16,112 nt of DNA from Holosporales bacterium (GCA_031275915.1 JAISOC010000026.1:1-16112); one strand, 5' to 3'; shown: positions 5,429 through 12,714, counted from the stretch's first letter. A program made the numbers and translations. Notes: generated from the letters alone by a model not told the origin.

Positions 5429-6598
5429 TTATGTATCACACCAATCAGATTGTACTTCATTTAGACACTCATTTGTTATTCCATTTCTGATATCTTGCAT
5501 GAGGTTATTCATAGTTCTTATATTATGGATAGAGATGAGGGAACCACTTAGTATTTCTTTGGCTTTTATAAGGTGATGTATATAGGATCTTGAGAAATTT
5601 CTACATGTATAACAGGGGCAATCCCTATCTATTGGTTCATTGTCATTTTTAAATCTAGAATTACAAAGGTTCATGTATGGGCCCTCTTTTTTTACTATTG
5701 CAGTACCGTGACGAGCTATTCTTGTGGGCCCCACGCAATCGAAAGTATCTATTCCACTTCTAACCCCATGAAATATGTCAGAGATTCCTCCTATTCCAAG
5801 GAGATGTGTATATCTTTTTTTATCAAGCATTTCATTTGTCATACTGACTATATCTTGCATTTCATTTTGGGATCTCCCAAGGGAACCCCCTATTGCGAAT
5901 GCGAAGAATTCATTCTCATTAGAGAAATCTGCACTTTCCTGTCTGAGATCTTTATATATTCCTCCCTGTATTACTGAGAGTAGAGCCTGTTTATTTACAT
6001 CTCCTTGTATTTTGAAATATTCAAGAGATCTTTTTCCCCATCTTTTGCTTTTTCTCATAGAATTTGCAGTATATGTTTTATCTACATGATATGGAGTACA
6101 TTCGTCGAAGGAAACTATTATATCTGCCCCCAAATCCATTTGTATCTGAATTGATTTCTCTGGGGTGAGGAGTATTTTTTGTCCATCTATATAGGATTTA
6201 AAATATGCTCCTTCCTCATTTATTTCGAGCACTGTTTTATTTCTGTGTTTTTGTATGCAGGAGCCCTTAATTTCGGAGGCTACTCCTCCGTGTCCCAGGC
6301 TGAATATTTGAAATCCTCCGGAATCGGTCATCATAGGGCCCCTCCATCCCACAAATTCATGCAATCCTCCAGCACTTTTAACAATTTGACTACCTGGTTG
6401 CAGCATCAGATGATACGTATTAGAGAGAATGAATTGAGTATTTTCGTTATAGAGGTGTTCTGTGGTTACTCCTTTTATATCTCCCTTTGTTGCGCAAAAT
6501 ACAAAGGCTGGGGTTTCTATATTTCTGTGGGGGGTCACTATTCTTCCCCTTCTGGCATTAGAGTCCCTCTTATTCTTTAATATTTGAAAACTAAACAT
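5429..6598 (-). CDS. tgt: Queuine/preQ1 tRNA-ribosyltransferase
   Basis: This zinc TIM-barrel enzyme swaps guanine 34 of GUN anticodons (Asn, Asp, His, Tyr) for a queuosine precursor. It has 389 residues. TDSGGFQ (91-97) carries the general acid/base Asp92, SVIQGG (208-213) binds the base, and DTFDCVGPTRIARHG holds the presumed nucleophile Asp287. Zinc ligands are Cys327, Cys329, Cys332 and His358. The GGSLGRSQNEM segment differs from the usual GGLAVGE loop and is one residue shorter. The sequence alone does not say whether preQ1 or host queuine is used; no other queuosine genes are in the window. The tRNA-Asn at 1194-1269 is a predicted substrate. No clear ribosome site precedes the ATG; candidate promoters lie in the spacer upstream (6636-6766). 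Confidence 0.97.
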   Translation of the reverse strand: MFSFQILKNKRDSNARRGRIVTPHRNIETPAFVFCATKGDIKGVTTEHLYNENTQFILSNTYHLMLQPGSQIVKSAGGLHEFVGWRGPMMTDSGGFQIFSLGHGGVASEIKGSCIQKHRNKTVLEINEEGAYFKSYIDGQKILLTPEKSIQIQMDLGADIIVSFDECTPYHVDKTYTANSMRKSKRWGKRSLEYFKIQGDVNKQALLSVIQGGIYKDLRQESADFSNENEFFAFAIGGSLGRSQNEMQDIVSMTNEMLDKKRYTHLLGIGGISDIFHGVRSGIDTFDCVGPTRIARHGTAIVKKEGPYMNLCNSRFKNDNEPIDRDCPCYTCRNFSRSYIHHLIKAKEILSGSLISIHNIRTMNNLMQDIRNGITNECLNEVQSDWCDT

Positions 6599-6620
6599 GG
6601 GCTATTTGTATGTGGCGTAG

Positions 6621-6681
6621 TTTTGGAATCACCCTATTATACCAAATTATCCTGTTAACTTTTATCAAAGTCTGCTTCGCT
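6621..6681 (-). repeat. Promoter-like direct repeat, copy 1
   Basis: It aligns with 6720-6779 along its whole length: both share TTTTGGA, CTATTATACC, AACTTTT, TCAA and GCTTCGCT at matching positions. The minus strand of each reads TTGAYA, about 20 bases, GGTATAATAG. Confidence 0.7.
6636..6644 (-). promoter_or_regulatory. Candidate tgt promoter (extended -10)
   Basis: On the minus strand TGG-TATAAT is a perfect extended -10 element. Transcription would start near 6630, about 30 bases before the tgt ATG at 6598. No good -35 lies at 16-18 bases; a TTGATA is 21 bases away, so recognition may depend on the extended -10. Confidence 0.5.
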
Positions 6682-6719
6682 GTGAAATTATATGCGTTGA
6701 AGATTCAAGTACATTTCCT

Positions 6720-6779
6720 TTTTGGAGTTACTCTATTATACCGATTGCTTGGCCAACTTTTGTCAAGGTTCGCTTCGCT
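6720..6779 (-). repeat. Promoter-like direct repeat, copy 2
   Basis: This is the second unit of the pair. On the minus strand it has a perfect TTGACA (6766-6761) and a perfect TATAAT (6740-6735), but with a 20-base spacer that is too long for a typical sigma-70 promoter. AAGTTGGCCAA just after the -35 recurs as GAAGTTGGCCAA at 182-193. Confidence 0.6.
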
Positions 6780-6792
6780 CTCCACCTTGACA
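6761..6792. repeat. 9-bp inverted repeat
   Basis: TGTCAAGGT (6761-6769) and ACCTTGACA (6784-6792) are perfectly complementary across a 14-base loop. Each arm presents a TTGACA outward. No T-run follows on either strand, so it is unlikely to be an intrinsic terminator. Confidence 0.6.
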
Positions 6793-6871
6793 AAGTGCCT
6801 CTCAATCTGGTTCTCTTTTTTCGTTCCAAAAAGGAAAATACAGTATGTAGATAAGAAGAAAAATAAGATAA

Positions 6872-6913
6872 GAGTGTACGCTTGCTCACTATCGTTCGCT
6901 AACGCTACTTCTG
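6872..6913 (+). repeat. Dispersed intergenic repeat, copy B
   Basis: This is the partner of 1086-1126 in inverted orientation, with close identity over 42 bases. It ends 33 bases from the parB stop, on its downstream side. Confidence 0.7.
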
Positions 6914-6946
6914 GTAGGGATTATGCTTTATTCAGGATGATTTTTT

Positions 6947-7798
6947 TTATGGTTCTCCTATAGCAAGTAATGTTTGAGTGAGACTCTCTAATTGTTCAAA
7001 AGTTCTGCAGTATATAGTAAGTATTCCCCCGTGATTACTTATCTTTAATTTTGAACGCATTCCAAGAACACCTGAAATTCTCTCTGACATTTCCCTTTCA
7101 TCTGGGTGTTCATATTTTTCCATTATTGTTCCGTTATCTTTATTGTAGGTTTTTTTACTCTGTATGAATTGCTCCAAGGTTCTTACTGTCATCTTATGTT
7201 CCACAGCGGCCTTGGCTATTTCTTCTGCCTCACTATTTCCAATCAACAGTCTAGCGTGTCCGGAGGACAATTTTTCTTCTCTCACTAGATCCTTCACTGA
7301 ATCTGGGAGGCTCAATAATCTAAGGCTATTTGCTATGTAACTTCTACTTTTACTCAATATAAAGGCCAGATTTTCCTGTGTGCACCTGTGCTCCTCTATT
7401 AATTTTTTAAAGGCCTCTGCCTCTTCTATAGCATTTAAGTTATCTCTTTGAATATTTTCTACAAGTGCAAGGGTTAGGGCATTATCCCCTGTGCTTTGTA
7501 TTACATACACTGGAATTTCTTTGAGACCTGCCATTTTTGCGGCTCTAAGTCTTCTTTCTCCTGCGAGGAGTTCGTATGTATTCCCATTTTGCCTGACTGC
7601 AATGGGCTGAAGAATTCCATGCTGTTTTATGGATTCTGAGAGTTCTCTTAATTTTTCTTCATCGAAATATTTTCTTGGCTGTTTAGCATTTGTAGTTACA
7701 AGGTTGATATCCACATTTGTAGAATTTGTGCTTCGTGAATTTTGTTGCTCATCTTCTCCAAATATGGCCGACAAGCCTCTTCCTAATTTTTCATCCAT
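6947..7798 (-). CDS. parB: Chromosome partitioning protein ParB
   Basis: ParB is the CTPase and DNA-sliding clamp that loads at parS and directs origin segregation with ParA. This product has 283 residues, beginning MDEKLGRGLSAIFGE, the usual chromosomal ParB start. The N-terminal domain has LVTTNAKQPRKYFDEEKLRELSESI and GERRLRAA, the CTP-binding motif, followed by the conserved RAAKMAGLKEIPV. The helix-turn-helix that reads parS is around residues 130-160 (LAFILSKSRSYIANSLRLL), and a C-terminal dimerisation domain ends the protein. The chosen ATG overlaps the parA end by 16 bases and has AAGGA just upstream; upstream in-frame starts would only add parA-encoded residues. Probable target sites are at 10687-10702 and 10974-10989. 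Confidence 0.96.
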   Translation of the reverse strand: MDEKLGRGLSAIFGEDEQQNSRSTNSTNVDINLVTTNAKQPRKYFDEEKLRELSESIKQHGILQPIAVRQNGNTYELLAGERRLRAAKMAGLKEIPVYVIQSTGDNALTLALVENIQRDNLNAIEEAEAFKKLIEEHRCTQENLAFILSKSRSYIANSLRLLSLPDSVKDLVREEKLSSGHARLLIGNSEAEEIAKAAVEHKMTVRTLEQFIQSKKTYNKDNGTIMEKYEHPDEREMSERISGVLGMRSKLKISNHGGILTIYCRTFEQLESLTQTLLAIGEP

Positions 7799-8568
7799 TG
7801 TCCTTCTTCTCCTTCTTTTCTTAAAAATTCCTTTGCAAGTTCCATGTAGGCACATGATCCTGCACTTTTTACATCATATATTAGAACTGGTTTTCCATGG
7901 GAGGGAGCCTCAGATATTCTAACATTTCTTGGGATAACGCTATCAAATACCTTATCCTTTAGATGATTTCTGACATCTCTTGCTACTGATTGACACAGTG
8001 CATTTCTTCTATCAAACATTGTTAATATTATCCCATACACTTGTAATTCTTTATTGTAATGTTTCTTTATTTTGTTTATCGAGCTCAATAAATAGCCAAG
8101 ACCTTCCAGGGCATAGTATTCACATTGCAGGGGAACTAAAACTCCATCTGCACTTACCAATGCATTGAGAGTTAGCATTCCCATTGATGGGGGAGAATCC
8201 ATAAGTATATAATCGAACATATTCCCATGTGATAACAAAGAATCTCTTAGGATTGATTCTCTTCTATCTTTTTGTACTAGTTCTATTTCTGCTCCTATTA
8301 AATCTATACTTGCAGGAATCAATGTCAGACCTGGTATTTTTGTTCTTGTGAACACTTCAGCAGGAGTTTTTGTTTTCGTCAATAAATTATATGCAGAATT
8401 AAGATTTTTTTGATAGATTCCTAGGCCTGTTGTTGCATTTCCTTGTGGGTCGAGGTCGATTAATAATACTTTTTTTCCAATTGCGGCCAAGGCAGTTGCC
8501 AAATTAACTGCAGTTGTTGTTTTGCCAACTCCTCCTTTTTGATTGGCTATTGCTATCACTTTTCCCAC
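7783..8568 (-). CDS. parA: Chromosome partitioning ATPase ParA
   Basis: This is a 261-residue Walker-type partition ATPase (Soj/ParA, MinD superfamily) that binds nucleoid DNA when ATP-bound and is released by ParB. The deviant Walker A box KGGVGKTT is at 10-17 with its signature lysine. Walker A' LLIDLDPQGN is near residue 35 and the Walker B region DYILMDSPPS is near 120. There is no N-terminal helix-turn-helix, as expected for chromosomal ParA. The GTG start overlaps the rsmG stop by one base (TAGTG) and has AGGAG 9 bases upstream. The rsmG-parA-parB order is the classic one found near many bacterial replication origins. Confidence 0.97.
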   Translation of the reverse strand: MGKVIAIANQKGGVGKTTTAVNLATALAAIGKKVLLIDLDPQGNATTGLGIYQKNLNSAYNLLTKTKTPAEVFTRTKIPGLTLIPASIDLIGAEIELVQKDRRESILRDSLLSHGNMFDYILMDSPPSMGMLTLNALVSADGVLVPLQCEYYALEGLGYLLSSINKIKKHYNKELQVYGIILTMFDRRNALCQSVARDVRNHLKDKVFDSVIPRNVRISEAPSHGKPVLIYDVKSAGSCAYMELAKEFLRKEGEEGQWMKN

Positions 8569-9122
8569 TATTTTTTTCTCCTGACATTATTAATTTTAAT
8601 AATAGCGCCTTTGGGATTTGTTATGCTCTCTATGATCTCATATCCAAAGTAATAATATTTGCTGGCTTCTTTTATTTCTTGCATATATGTTTCTCCCTTA
8701 TGGAATACTCCTTTTTGTGAATTTATTTTAAGCATTAGATCACATAGTGTGGAGACAGAGCCAAAGGCCCTTGATATTATTGTGTGTTCTCCCCTTCCTT
8801 TAAAGTTGTAAACATCCTCATTCAATATTTCATAATTTAAGTCAAGTTTTATCTTAACGACTCTTAAGAAAGTTGCTTTTTTAATATTTTTTTCACAGAG
8901 AGTAAGATTATGAAAGCCATTTATTGCTAATATAACACCTGGAAGTCCTGCTCCGCTACCAACATCTATTATTTTTTCGTCTTTATTGATTATACTGCAC
9001 AATTGTTGACAATCTTGAACGTGCCTTTCCATTACATTGTGCAATGATTCCTTTTGGACTAAATTAATAGATTTGCTCCATTGAGAAAGAAGATCACAGT
9101 AGTTTTTCGTGGCACCCTTCAT
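8568..9122 (-). CDS. rsmG: 16S rRNA m7G527 methyltransferase RsmG
   Basis: RsmG (GidB) uses SAM to methylate N7 of G527 in 16S rRNA. From the ATG at 9122 it has 184 residues. The N-terminal LLSQWSKSINLVQ matches the family's LLxxWNxxxNLxx; the SAM site is IIDVGSGAGLPGVILAI; ISRAFGSVSTL matches the ARA-type substrate region. It is slightly shorter than the usual 200-215, mainly at the N-terminus. A TTG at 9134 with AAGAG upstream would add four residues and is a real alternative, since the ATG has no ribosome site. It heads the parAB transcript, 153 bases after the acetyltransferase stop. Confidence 0.95.
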   Translation of the reverse strand: MKGATKNYCDLLSQWSKSINLVQKESLHNVMERHVQDCQQLCSIINKDEKIIDVGSGAGLPGVILAINGFHNLTLCEKNIKKATFLRVVKIKLDLNYEILNEDVYNFKGRGEHTIISRAFGSVSTLCDLMLKINSQKGVFHKGETYMQEIKEASKYYYFGYEIIESITNPKGAIIKINNVRRKK

Positions 9123-9184
9123 GATATATTGCAAGAATTTCTCTTTAACTCTGTTATGTTATCACAAATTTTTTTAATATATAC

Positions 9185-9210
9185 AAAAATGTTTCACAGC
9201 AAACATTTTT
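9185..9210. promoter_or_regulatory. 10-bp inverted repeat with degenerate parS-like core upstream of rsmG-parAB
   Basis: AAAAATGTTT (9185-9194) and AAACATTTTT (9201-9210) are perfectly complementary around CACAGC. The core 9190-9205 matches 13 of 16 positions of the parS consensus, and its minus-strand right half GTGAAACA is exact. It lies 63 bases before rsmG. It may be an AT-rich hairpin, a decayed parS or an autoregulatory ParB site. Confidence 0.4.
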
Positions 9211-9275
9211 TTCAAATGCATACATTTGCTTATTCTATTGCTTGTTTTATTTGTTGACGCTACTTATAACAAAAG

Positions 9276-9761
9276 TTATTGAATGTTGTGATCTTTTTCG
9301 GAGGTAGTATTTTCCACACTTTTTTTCATCAAAAAGGAATTTTCCCCCCAATTACTTTTCTTGCGCATATTAATAATTTCGAATCCATAATCTGTGTAAA
9401 AATTGATTGCAATTTTATTGGTGGTTTCAACTTCTAAAAACATATCGCGTGGTTTATATATTTCCGCGCACATATTTAACATTTTGGAAGCGAATCCTTG
9501 ATTCCTATATTGTTTTATGGTCCCAATAGAAATAATTTCACAAGCATCGATTCCAATCATCAAAACAATGAAAGAAAGTATCTGTTCTTCCGCATTGACG
9601 AATACGTGCGTTCTAAAAACTTCTCCCTTTAAAAATTGCATATAGGTTTCTTCAGAATACTTTGCTGATGGCAAACACGCAGCATGTATCTTTTTAAATT
9701 TGTTTAAGTGTTTTTCCTGTAATTCGATAAATCTAATATTTGTACTGTGGAATGATGCCAT
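9276..9761 (-). CDS. GNAT acetyltransferase, RimI-like
   Basis: The 161-residue product has the GNAT fold: IRFIELQEKHLNKFKKIH at the N-terminus, beta strands CEIISIGTI, the acetyl-CoA loop QYRNQGFASKML (R-x-x-G-x-A), and NKIAINFYTDYGFEIINMRKK, the N-x-x-A-x-x-F-Y-x-x-x-G-F motif of RimI enzymes. RimI acetylates the N-terminal alanine of ribosomal protein S18. The neighbour upstream is tsaB, a frequent partner of rimI, which supports this reading, but the C-terminal YY-type motif of RimI is altered (SNWGENSFLMKK). I chose the ATG at 9761; it overlaps tsaB by 29 bases and removes 18 unlikely residues. Its substrate could also be another protein. Confidence 0.8.
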   Translation of the reverse strand: MASFHSTNIRFIELQEKHLNKFKKIHAACLPSAKYSEETYMQFLKGEVFRTHVFVNAEEQILSFIVLMIGIDACEIISIGTIKQYRNQGFASKMLNMCAEIYKPRDMFLEVETTNKIAINFYTDYGFEIINMRKKSNWGENSFLMKKSVENTTSEKDHNIQ

Positions 9762-10275
9762 AATTAATCTCTGTAGACTTGGATACCAAACGCACGTTTG
9801 CATTAAATTTTTCACTTTTTAACATCTCAATTTGAACTGTTGCCAAATTTTTATTTTCAATTTTGTTATTATATAAAACATAATCATCATTTGAATTTAA
9901 TTCTTCTTCTCGTATTAATCTATAATTGTTCAATAACATTCCAGTAAAACTCATACAATAGAAATCTCCCCGCATAGTATTTATAGCAATTGTTCCAAAA
10001 GTCACGTCATTTGGTACCAATGAAAATAATGTTAGAAAATTAGAAATAGACAAAAAAGTCATTTGTGGTGCACATAGTGACATTCCCTTCATTATTGATC
10101 CGATAGCTCTCATAGAAGTAAATGTATCCGGACCTGAAGAAAATATAATTTCATCTTCATTTTTGGACATTATTTTCTGGATTACAGATATAACATTTTC
10201 TGACCCTAATATTTTTTCAGCACACTTTTTTGAAGACACAAAATATTTATGACCATTAACAAATATTGACAACAT
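9733..10275 (-). CDS. tsaB: Diverged TsaB-like tRNA t6A biosynthesis subunit
   Basis: TsaB is the non-catalytic ASKHA-fold partner of TsaD in making t6A37 on ANN-decoding tRNAs. This 180-residue protein is shorter than the usual 210-230 and strongly diverged. It keeps the key family segment: SSGPDTFTSMRAIGSIMKGM matches GPGSFTGLRIGxAxxKGLA. It also has FLSISNFLTLF (compare VSSLExLA) and ends in IIPQYKY, like the PxYLR tail of TsaB. The first residues SIFVNGHKYFVS have lost the typical DTS motif. The rimI-like gene follows with a 29-base overlap, the usual tsaB-rimI pairing. AAGGAA before the ATG supports the start, two bases after the nrdG stop. The call rests on one motif plus context. Confidence 0.72.
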   Translation of the reverse strand: MLSIFVNGHKYFVSSKKCAEKILGSENVISVIQKIMSKNEDEIIFSSGPDTFTSMRAIGSIMKGMSLCAPQMTFLSISNFLTLFSLVPNDVTFGTIAINTMRGDFYCMSFTGMLLNNYRLIREEELNSNDDYVLYNNKIENKNLATVQIEMLKSEKFNANVRLVSKSTEINYGIIPQYKY

Positions 10276-10277
10276 TT

Positions 10278-10952
10278 TTATTTCCTTATTTCTATGTTAA
10301 TTATCTTATTTAATTTTGTGATTAAATTCTTATTGGGCAAACTTAGTTTTTCATTTGTTTTGCCATTATTTCTTAGAATACATTCTTGTATTATCCATCT
10401 TTCAACATTATTATTCGCAAGAAATTTAGCGACATTAATCATATTATTATCTGTAATAAATCTTGGATCATATGTTGTTCTTACTTCAAAATTTGCTTTA
10501 CTTCCCACTAAAGCCAGAAAACTTTTTAATGCTTGATCTCCAGAATTTGGAACTTGAGTTATTTTTTCATAATCTTCAAACTCTGTTTTTATATCAAATC
10601 CTATCCAATCTACGACATCCAAAACTTTCAGAAATTGTTCGTATATACACCCTGATGTGTGTAATCCAATCAAAAATCCGTTGGAATGTTTCATGTGAAA
10701 CATAAAATGGTATAGATCTTGTTGACATAATGGTTCTCCACCACTAAAAACTACAGCATCCAACAATCCTTTTCTATTTGCCAGAAAATTCATGAGCTCA
10801 TCCTCAGTAATTTCTTCAAGACCAGAAAAATTCTGTAAGTTTTTGTTATGACAATAATGACATTTTAATAGGCAACCTCTGCAAAAAACTATGCAAGAAA
10901 CTTTTCCCGGATAATCTAAGATCGAAAATTTTTGTAGTCCACCTATTTTCAC
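10278..10952 (-). CDS. nrdG: NrdG-type radical SAM activating protein
   Basis: This is a 224-residue radical SAM protein resembling anaerobic ribonucleoside-triphosphate reductase activases. The start MKIGGLQKFSILDYPGKVSCIVF is the family pattern (xGxxKxSLIDYPGKI). The cluster ligands are Cys27, Cys31 and Cys34 (C-x3-C-x2-C), followed by HNKNLQ. FSGGEPL (about 69-75) is the SAM-binding GGE motif. GFDIKTEF matches the family's MDIK. The known role is making a glycyl radical on NrdD with a 4Fe-4S cluster and SAM. No nrdD is in the window, so the partner is unproven and it could activate another glycyl-radical enzyme. The GTG start has GGAGG 9 bases upstream. A parS-like site lies inside the gene. 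Confidence 0.85.
   Translation of the reverse strand: MKIGGLQKFSILDYPGKVSCIVFCRGCLLKCHYCHNKNLQNFSGLEEITEDELMNFLANRKGLLDAVVFSGGEPLCQQDLYHFMFHMKHSNGFLIGLHTSGCIYEQFLKVLDVVDWIGFDIKTEFEDYEKITQVPNSGDQALKSFLALVGSKANFEVRTTYDPRFITDNNMINVAKFLANNNVERWIIQECILRNNGKTNEKLSLPNKNLITKLNKIINIEIRK
10687..10702. promoter_or_regulatory. parS-like site 1 (inside nrdG)
   Basis: TGTTTCATGTGAAACA differs at one central base from the consensus parS TGTTTCACGTGAAACA. It lies within nrdG, where it encodes residues around MFHMKH, and about 2.9 kb from parB on the same replicon. It shares a 15-base core with the site at 10974-10989. Confidence 0.75.
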
Positions 10953-10973
10953 AGTGATTCGCCTCCATGAAAA

Positions 10974-10989
10974 AGTTTCATGTGAAACA
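10974..10989. promoter_or_regulatory. parS-like site 2 (over the thrS stop codon)
   Basis: AGTTTCATGTGAAACA is identical to site 1 except for its first base and has two mismatches to the consensus. On the minus strand the TGA stop of thrS (10980-10978) lies in the middle of the site. The two sites are 287 bp apart centre to centre. Confidence 0.72.
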
Positions 10990-12714
10990 ACTTTGAGATT
11001 CTTTATGTAATTTTGAGAAATATGTTAAAACATTAGAGAATGGAATTTCTTCTGTTGTGTTGGTGCTAAGTTGGCGTATGGAAATAGTATTATTTTCTTC
11101 TTCTTTTTTCCCAATTATAATAATAACAGGAATTTTTTGCGTGGAATGAGCACGAATCTTGTACCCTATTTTTTCGTTTGAAATATCTAATATACATCTA
11201 TAATCAGCTTCGGTTAATAAATTAGCGATTTTTTTGGCGTATGTAGCAAATTCCTCAGTGACACTGGCAACAGCTATTTGCACAGGAGCCAACCAAAAGG
11301 GAAATTTACCGGCGTAGTGTTCAATCAAAATTCCTATGAATCGTTCAAGAGAACCAACAAGAGCTCTGTGTAACATAACAGGAGTTTGCTTTTCTCCTGC
11401 GCTATCTATGTAATAAATGCCAAATCTTTCAGGAAGAACAAAATCGCATTGTAAGGTGCCACATTGCCAGTCTCTCCCAAGACAATCTTTCAAAACAAAT
11501 TCCAATTTGGGGCCATAAAATGCTCCTTCCCCCTTGTTGATGGTGTATTCCAAGCCAGAAGCATCTGCAGCCTTCAATAATGATTGTTCTGCAATATCCC
11601 ATACTTCATCTGATCCAGCTCTTTTTTCTGGCCTGTCTGAAAATTTAACAGTAATATCAGAGAAACCAAAAAGAGCGTACAATTCCTTTAGGGCGGCATA
11701 CGTATCCTCAGTCTCTGAAATAATTTGATCACGAGTACAGAAGACATGACCATCATCTTGCATAAAAGCACGTATTCTCATAAGACCATGCAGAGAACCG
11801 GATGATTCATTTCTGTGACAGATTCCGAATTCGGCCATACGAACTGGTAGATCTCTATAACTTTTAATGGATCCTGTTCTGTAAATAATTATATGTCCAG
11901 GACAATTCATGGGTTTTATAGCCATAATTTTGTCTTCATCATTAACAATGAACATATTTTCACGGAATTTATCCCAGTGCCCAGAAGTCTCCCATAAGTT
12001 TTTGTTTAGTAGTTGAGGGGTTTGTACTAAGAAATATCCATATTTCTTCAGTATTTTTATTATTTGTTCTTTAACAGTATTAAATAATACACATCCGTTT
12101 CTTAGCCAGAAAATACTGCCAACCGCCTCTTCATCAACATGAAAAATACCAAGCTCTTCCCCTAGTTTCCTGTGATCTCTAAGAGATGCCTCCTCCAATA
12201 ATTTGAAATAAGATTCCATTTCAGATTTTGAATTCCAGGCGGTGCCATAGATTCTTTGAAGCATGTCGCGAGAACTGTCTCCTCTCCAATATGCCCCCGA
12301 AACAGAGGTTAATTTGAAGGAGTCAACTGGAATGAGGGAGGTATTAGCAATGTGAGGTCCCTTGCATAGGTCAATGAAATTCCCAACCTTATAGAGGCTC
12401 ACGGTATCAATATTTAAATCCTCTATGAGCTCCACCTTAAAATTTTGATTCATGGACTTAAATAGAGAAATAGCCTCACTGGATTTCATCTCAATTCTTT
12501 CGAAGTTCAATTTTTTATTGATGATTTCTTTCATTTTATTTTCAATGTTTTCAAAATCTTCAATAGAAAAAACCATATTACTTTTTACGTCATAATAGAA
12601 ACCATTTTCTATAGAGGGGCCTATGGCCAACTCTATGTGAGGATCTATCTCCTTTAGAGCATATGCCAAAATATGGGAAACACTATGCCTTAGAATTGAG
12701 AGATCATCATTCAT
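10978..12714 (-). CDS. thrS: Threonyl-tRNA synthetase lacking the TGS domain
   Basis: This cytosolic class II synthetase charges tRNA-Thr. It has 578 residues against about 640 for the usual enzyme: the first 60-odd residues, the TGS domain, are absent, and the protein begins at the editing domain. Editing residues are present: HSVSH (His10, His14) and DLCKGPH (Cys117, His121). The catalytic core has PMNCPGH with zinc ligand Cys271, motif 2 near FGICHRNESSGSLHGLMRIRAF, GHVFC, and motif 3 MLHRALVGSLERF. The C-terminal anticodon-binding domain starts near FWLAPVQIAVASV. Residue numbers run about 63 below E. coli numbering, so the loss is limited to TGS. The ATG overlaps the gatC stop by 8 bases with AAAGG upstream. 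No TGS coding is visible upstream, where gatC lies. Confidence 0.96.
   Translation of the reverse strand: MNDDLSILRHSVSHILAYALKEIDPHIELAIGPSIENGFYYDVKSNMVFSIEDFENIENKMKEIINKKLNFERIEMKSSEAISLFKSMNQNFKVELIEDLNIDTVSLYKVGNFIDLCKGPHIANTSLIPVDSFKLTSVSGAYWRGDSSRDMLQRIYGTAWNSKSEMESYFKLLEEASLRDHRKLGEELGIFHVDEEAVGSIFWLRNGCVLFNTVKEQIIKILKKYGYFLVQTPQLLNKNLWETSGHWDKFRENMFIVNDEDKIMAIKPMNCPGHIIIYRTGSIKSYRDLPVRMAEFGICHRNESSGSLHGLMRIRAFMQDDGHVFCTRDQIISETEDTYAALKELYALFGFSDITVKFSDRPEKRAGSDEVWDIAEQSLLKAADASGLEYTINKGEGAFYGPKLEFVLKDCLGRDWQCGTLQCDFVLPERFGIYYIDSAGEKQTPVMLHRALVGSLERFIGILIEHYAGKFPFWLAPVQIAVASVTEEFATYAKKIANLLTEADYRCILDISNEKIGYKIRAHSTQKIPVIIIIGKKEEENNTISIRQLSTNTTEEIPFSNVLTYFSKLHKESQSCFT

Larger units (their letters stand above)
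6599..6946. other. 348-bp intergenic spacer with repeats and promoter-like units
   Basis: No credible gene lies here. It holds two imperfect direct repeats of about 60 bp (6621-6681 and 6720-6779), each carrying a leftward TATAAT; a 9-bp inverted repeat (6761-6769 with 6784-6792); and copy B of the dispersed repeat (6872-6913). It lies between parB and tgt and probably contains the tgt promoter. The composition, rich in CTTCGCT-type strings, differs from the neighbouring coding DNA. Confidence 0.7.

Noticed and set aside
6179..6580. 133-codon plus-strand frame within tgt
   Set aside because: It is antisense to a gene with full catalytic and zinc motifs.
6761..6792. Intrinsic terminator
   Set aside because: The 9-bp stem has a 14-base loop and no T-run after it on either strand.
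6610..6963. 117-codon plus-strand frame in the parB-tgt spacer
   Set aside because: It lies on the duplicated promoter-like units and the dispersed repeat, has no convincing start site, and runs into the end of parB on the other strand. Its similar segments are just translations of the DNA repeats.
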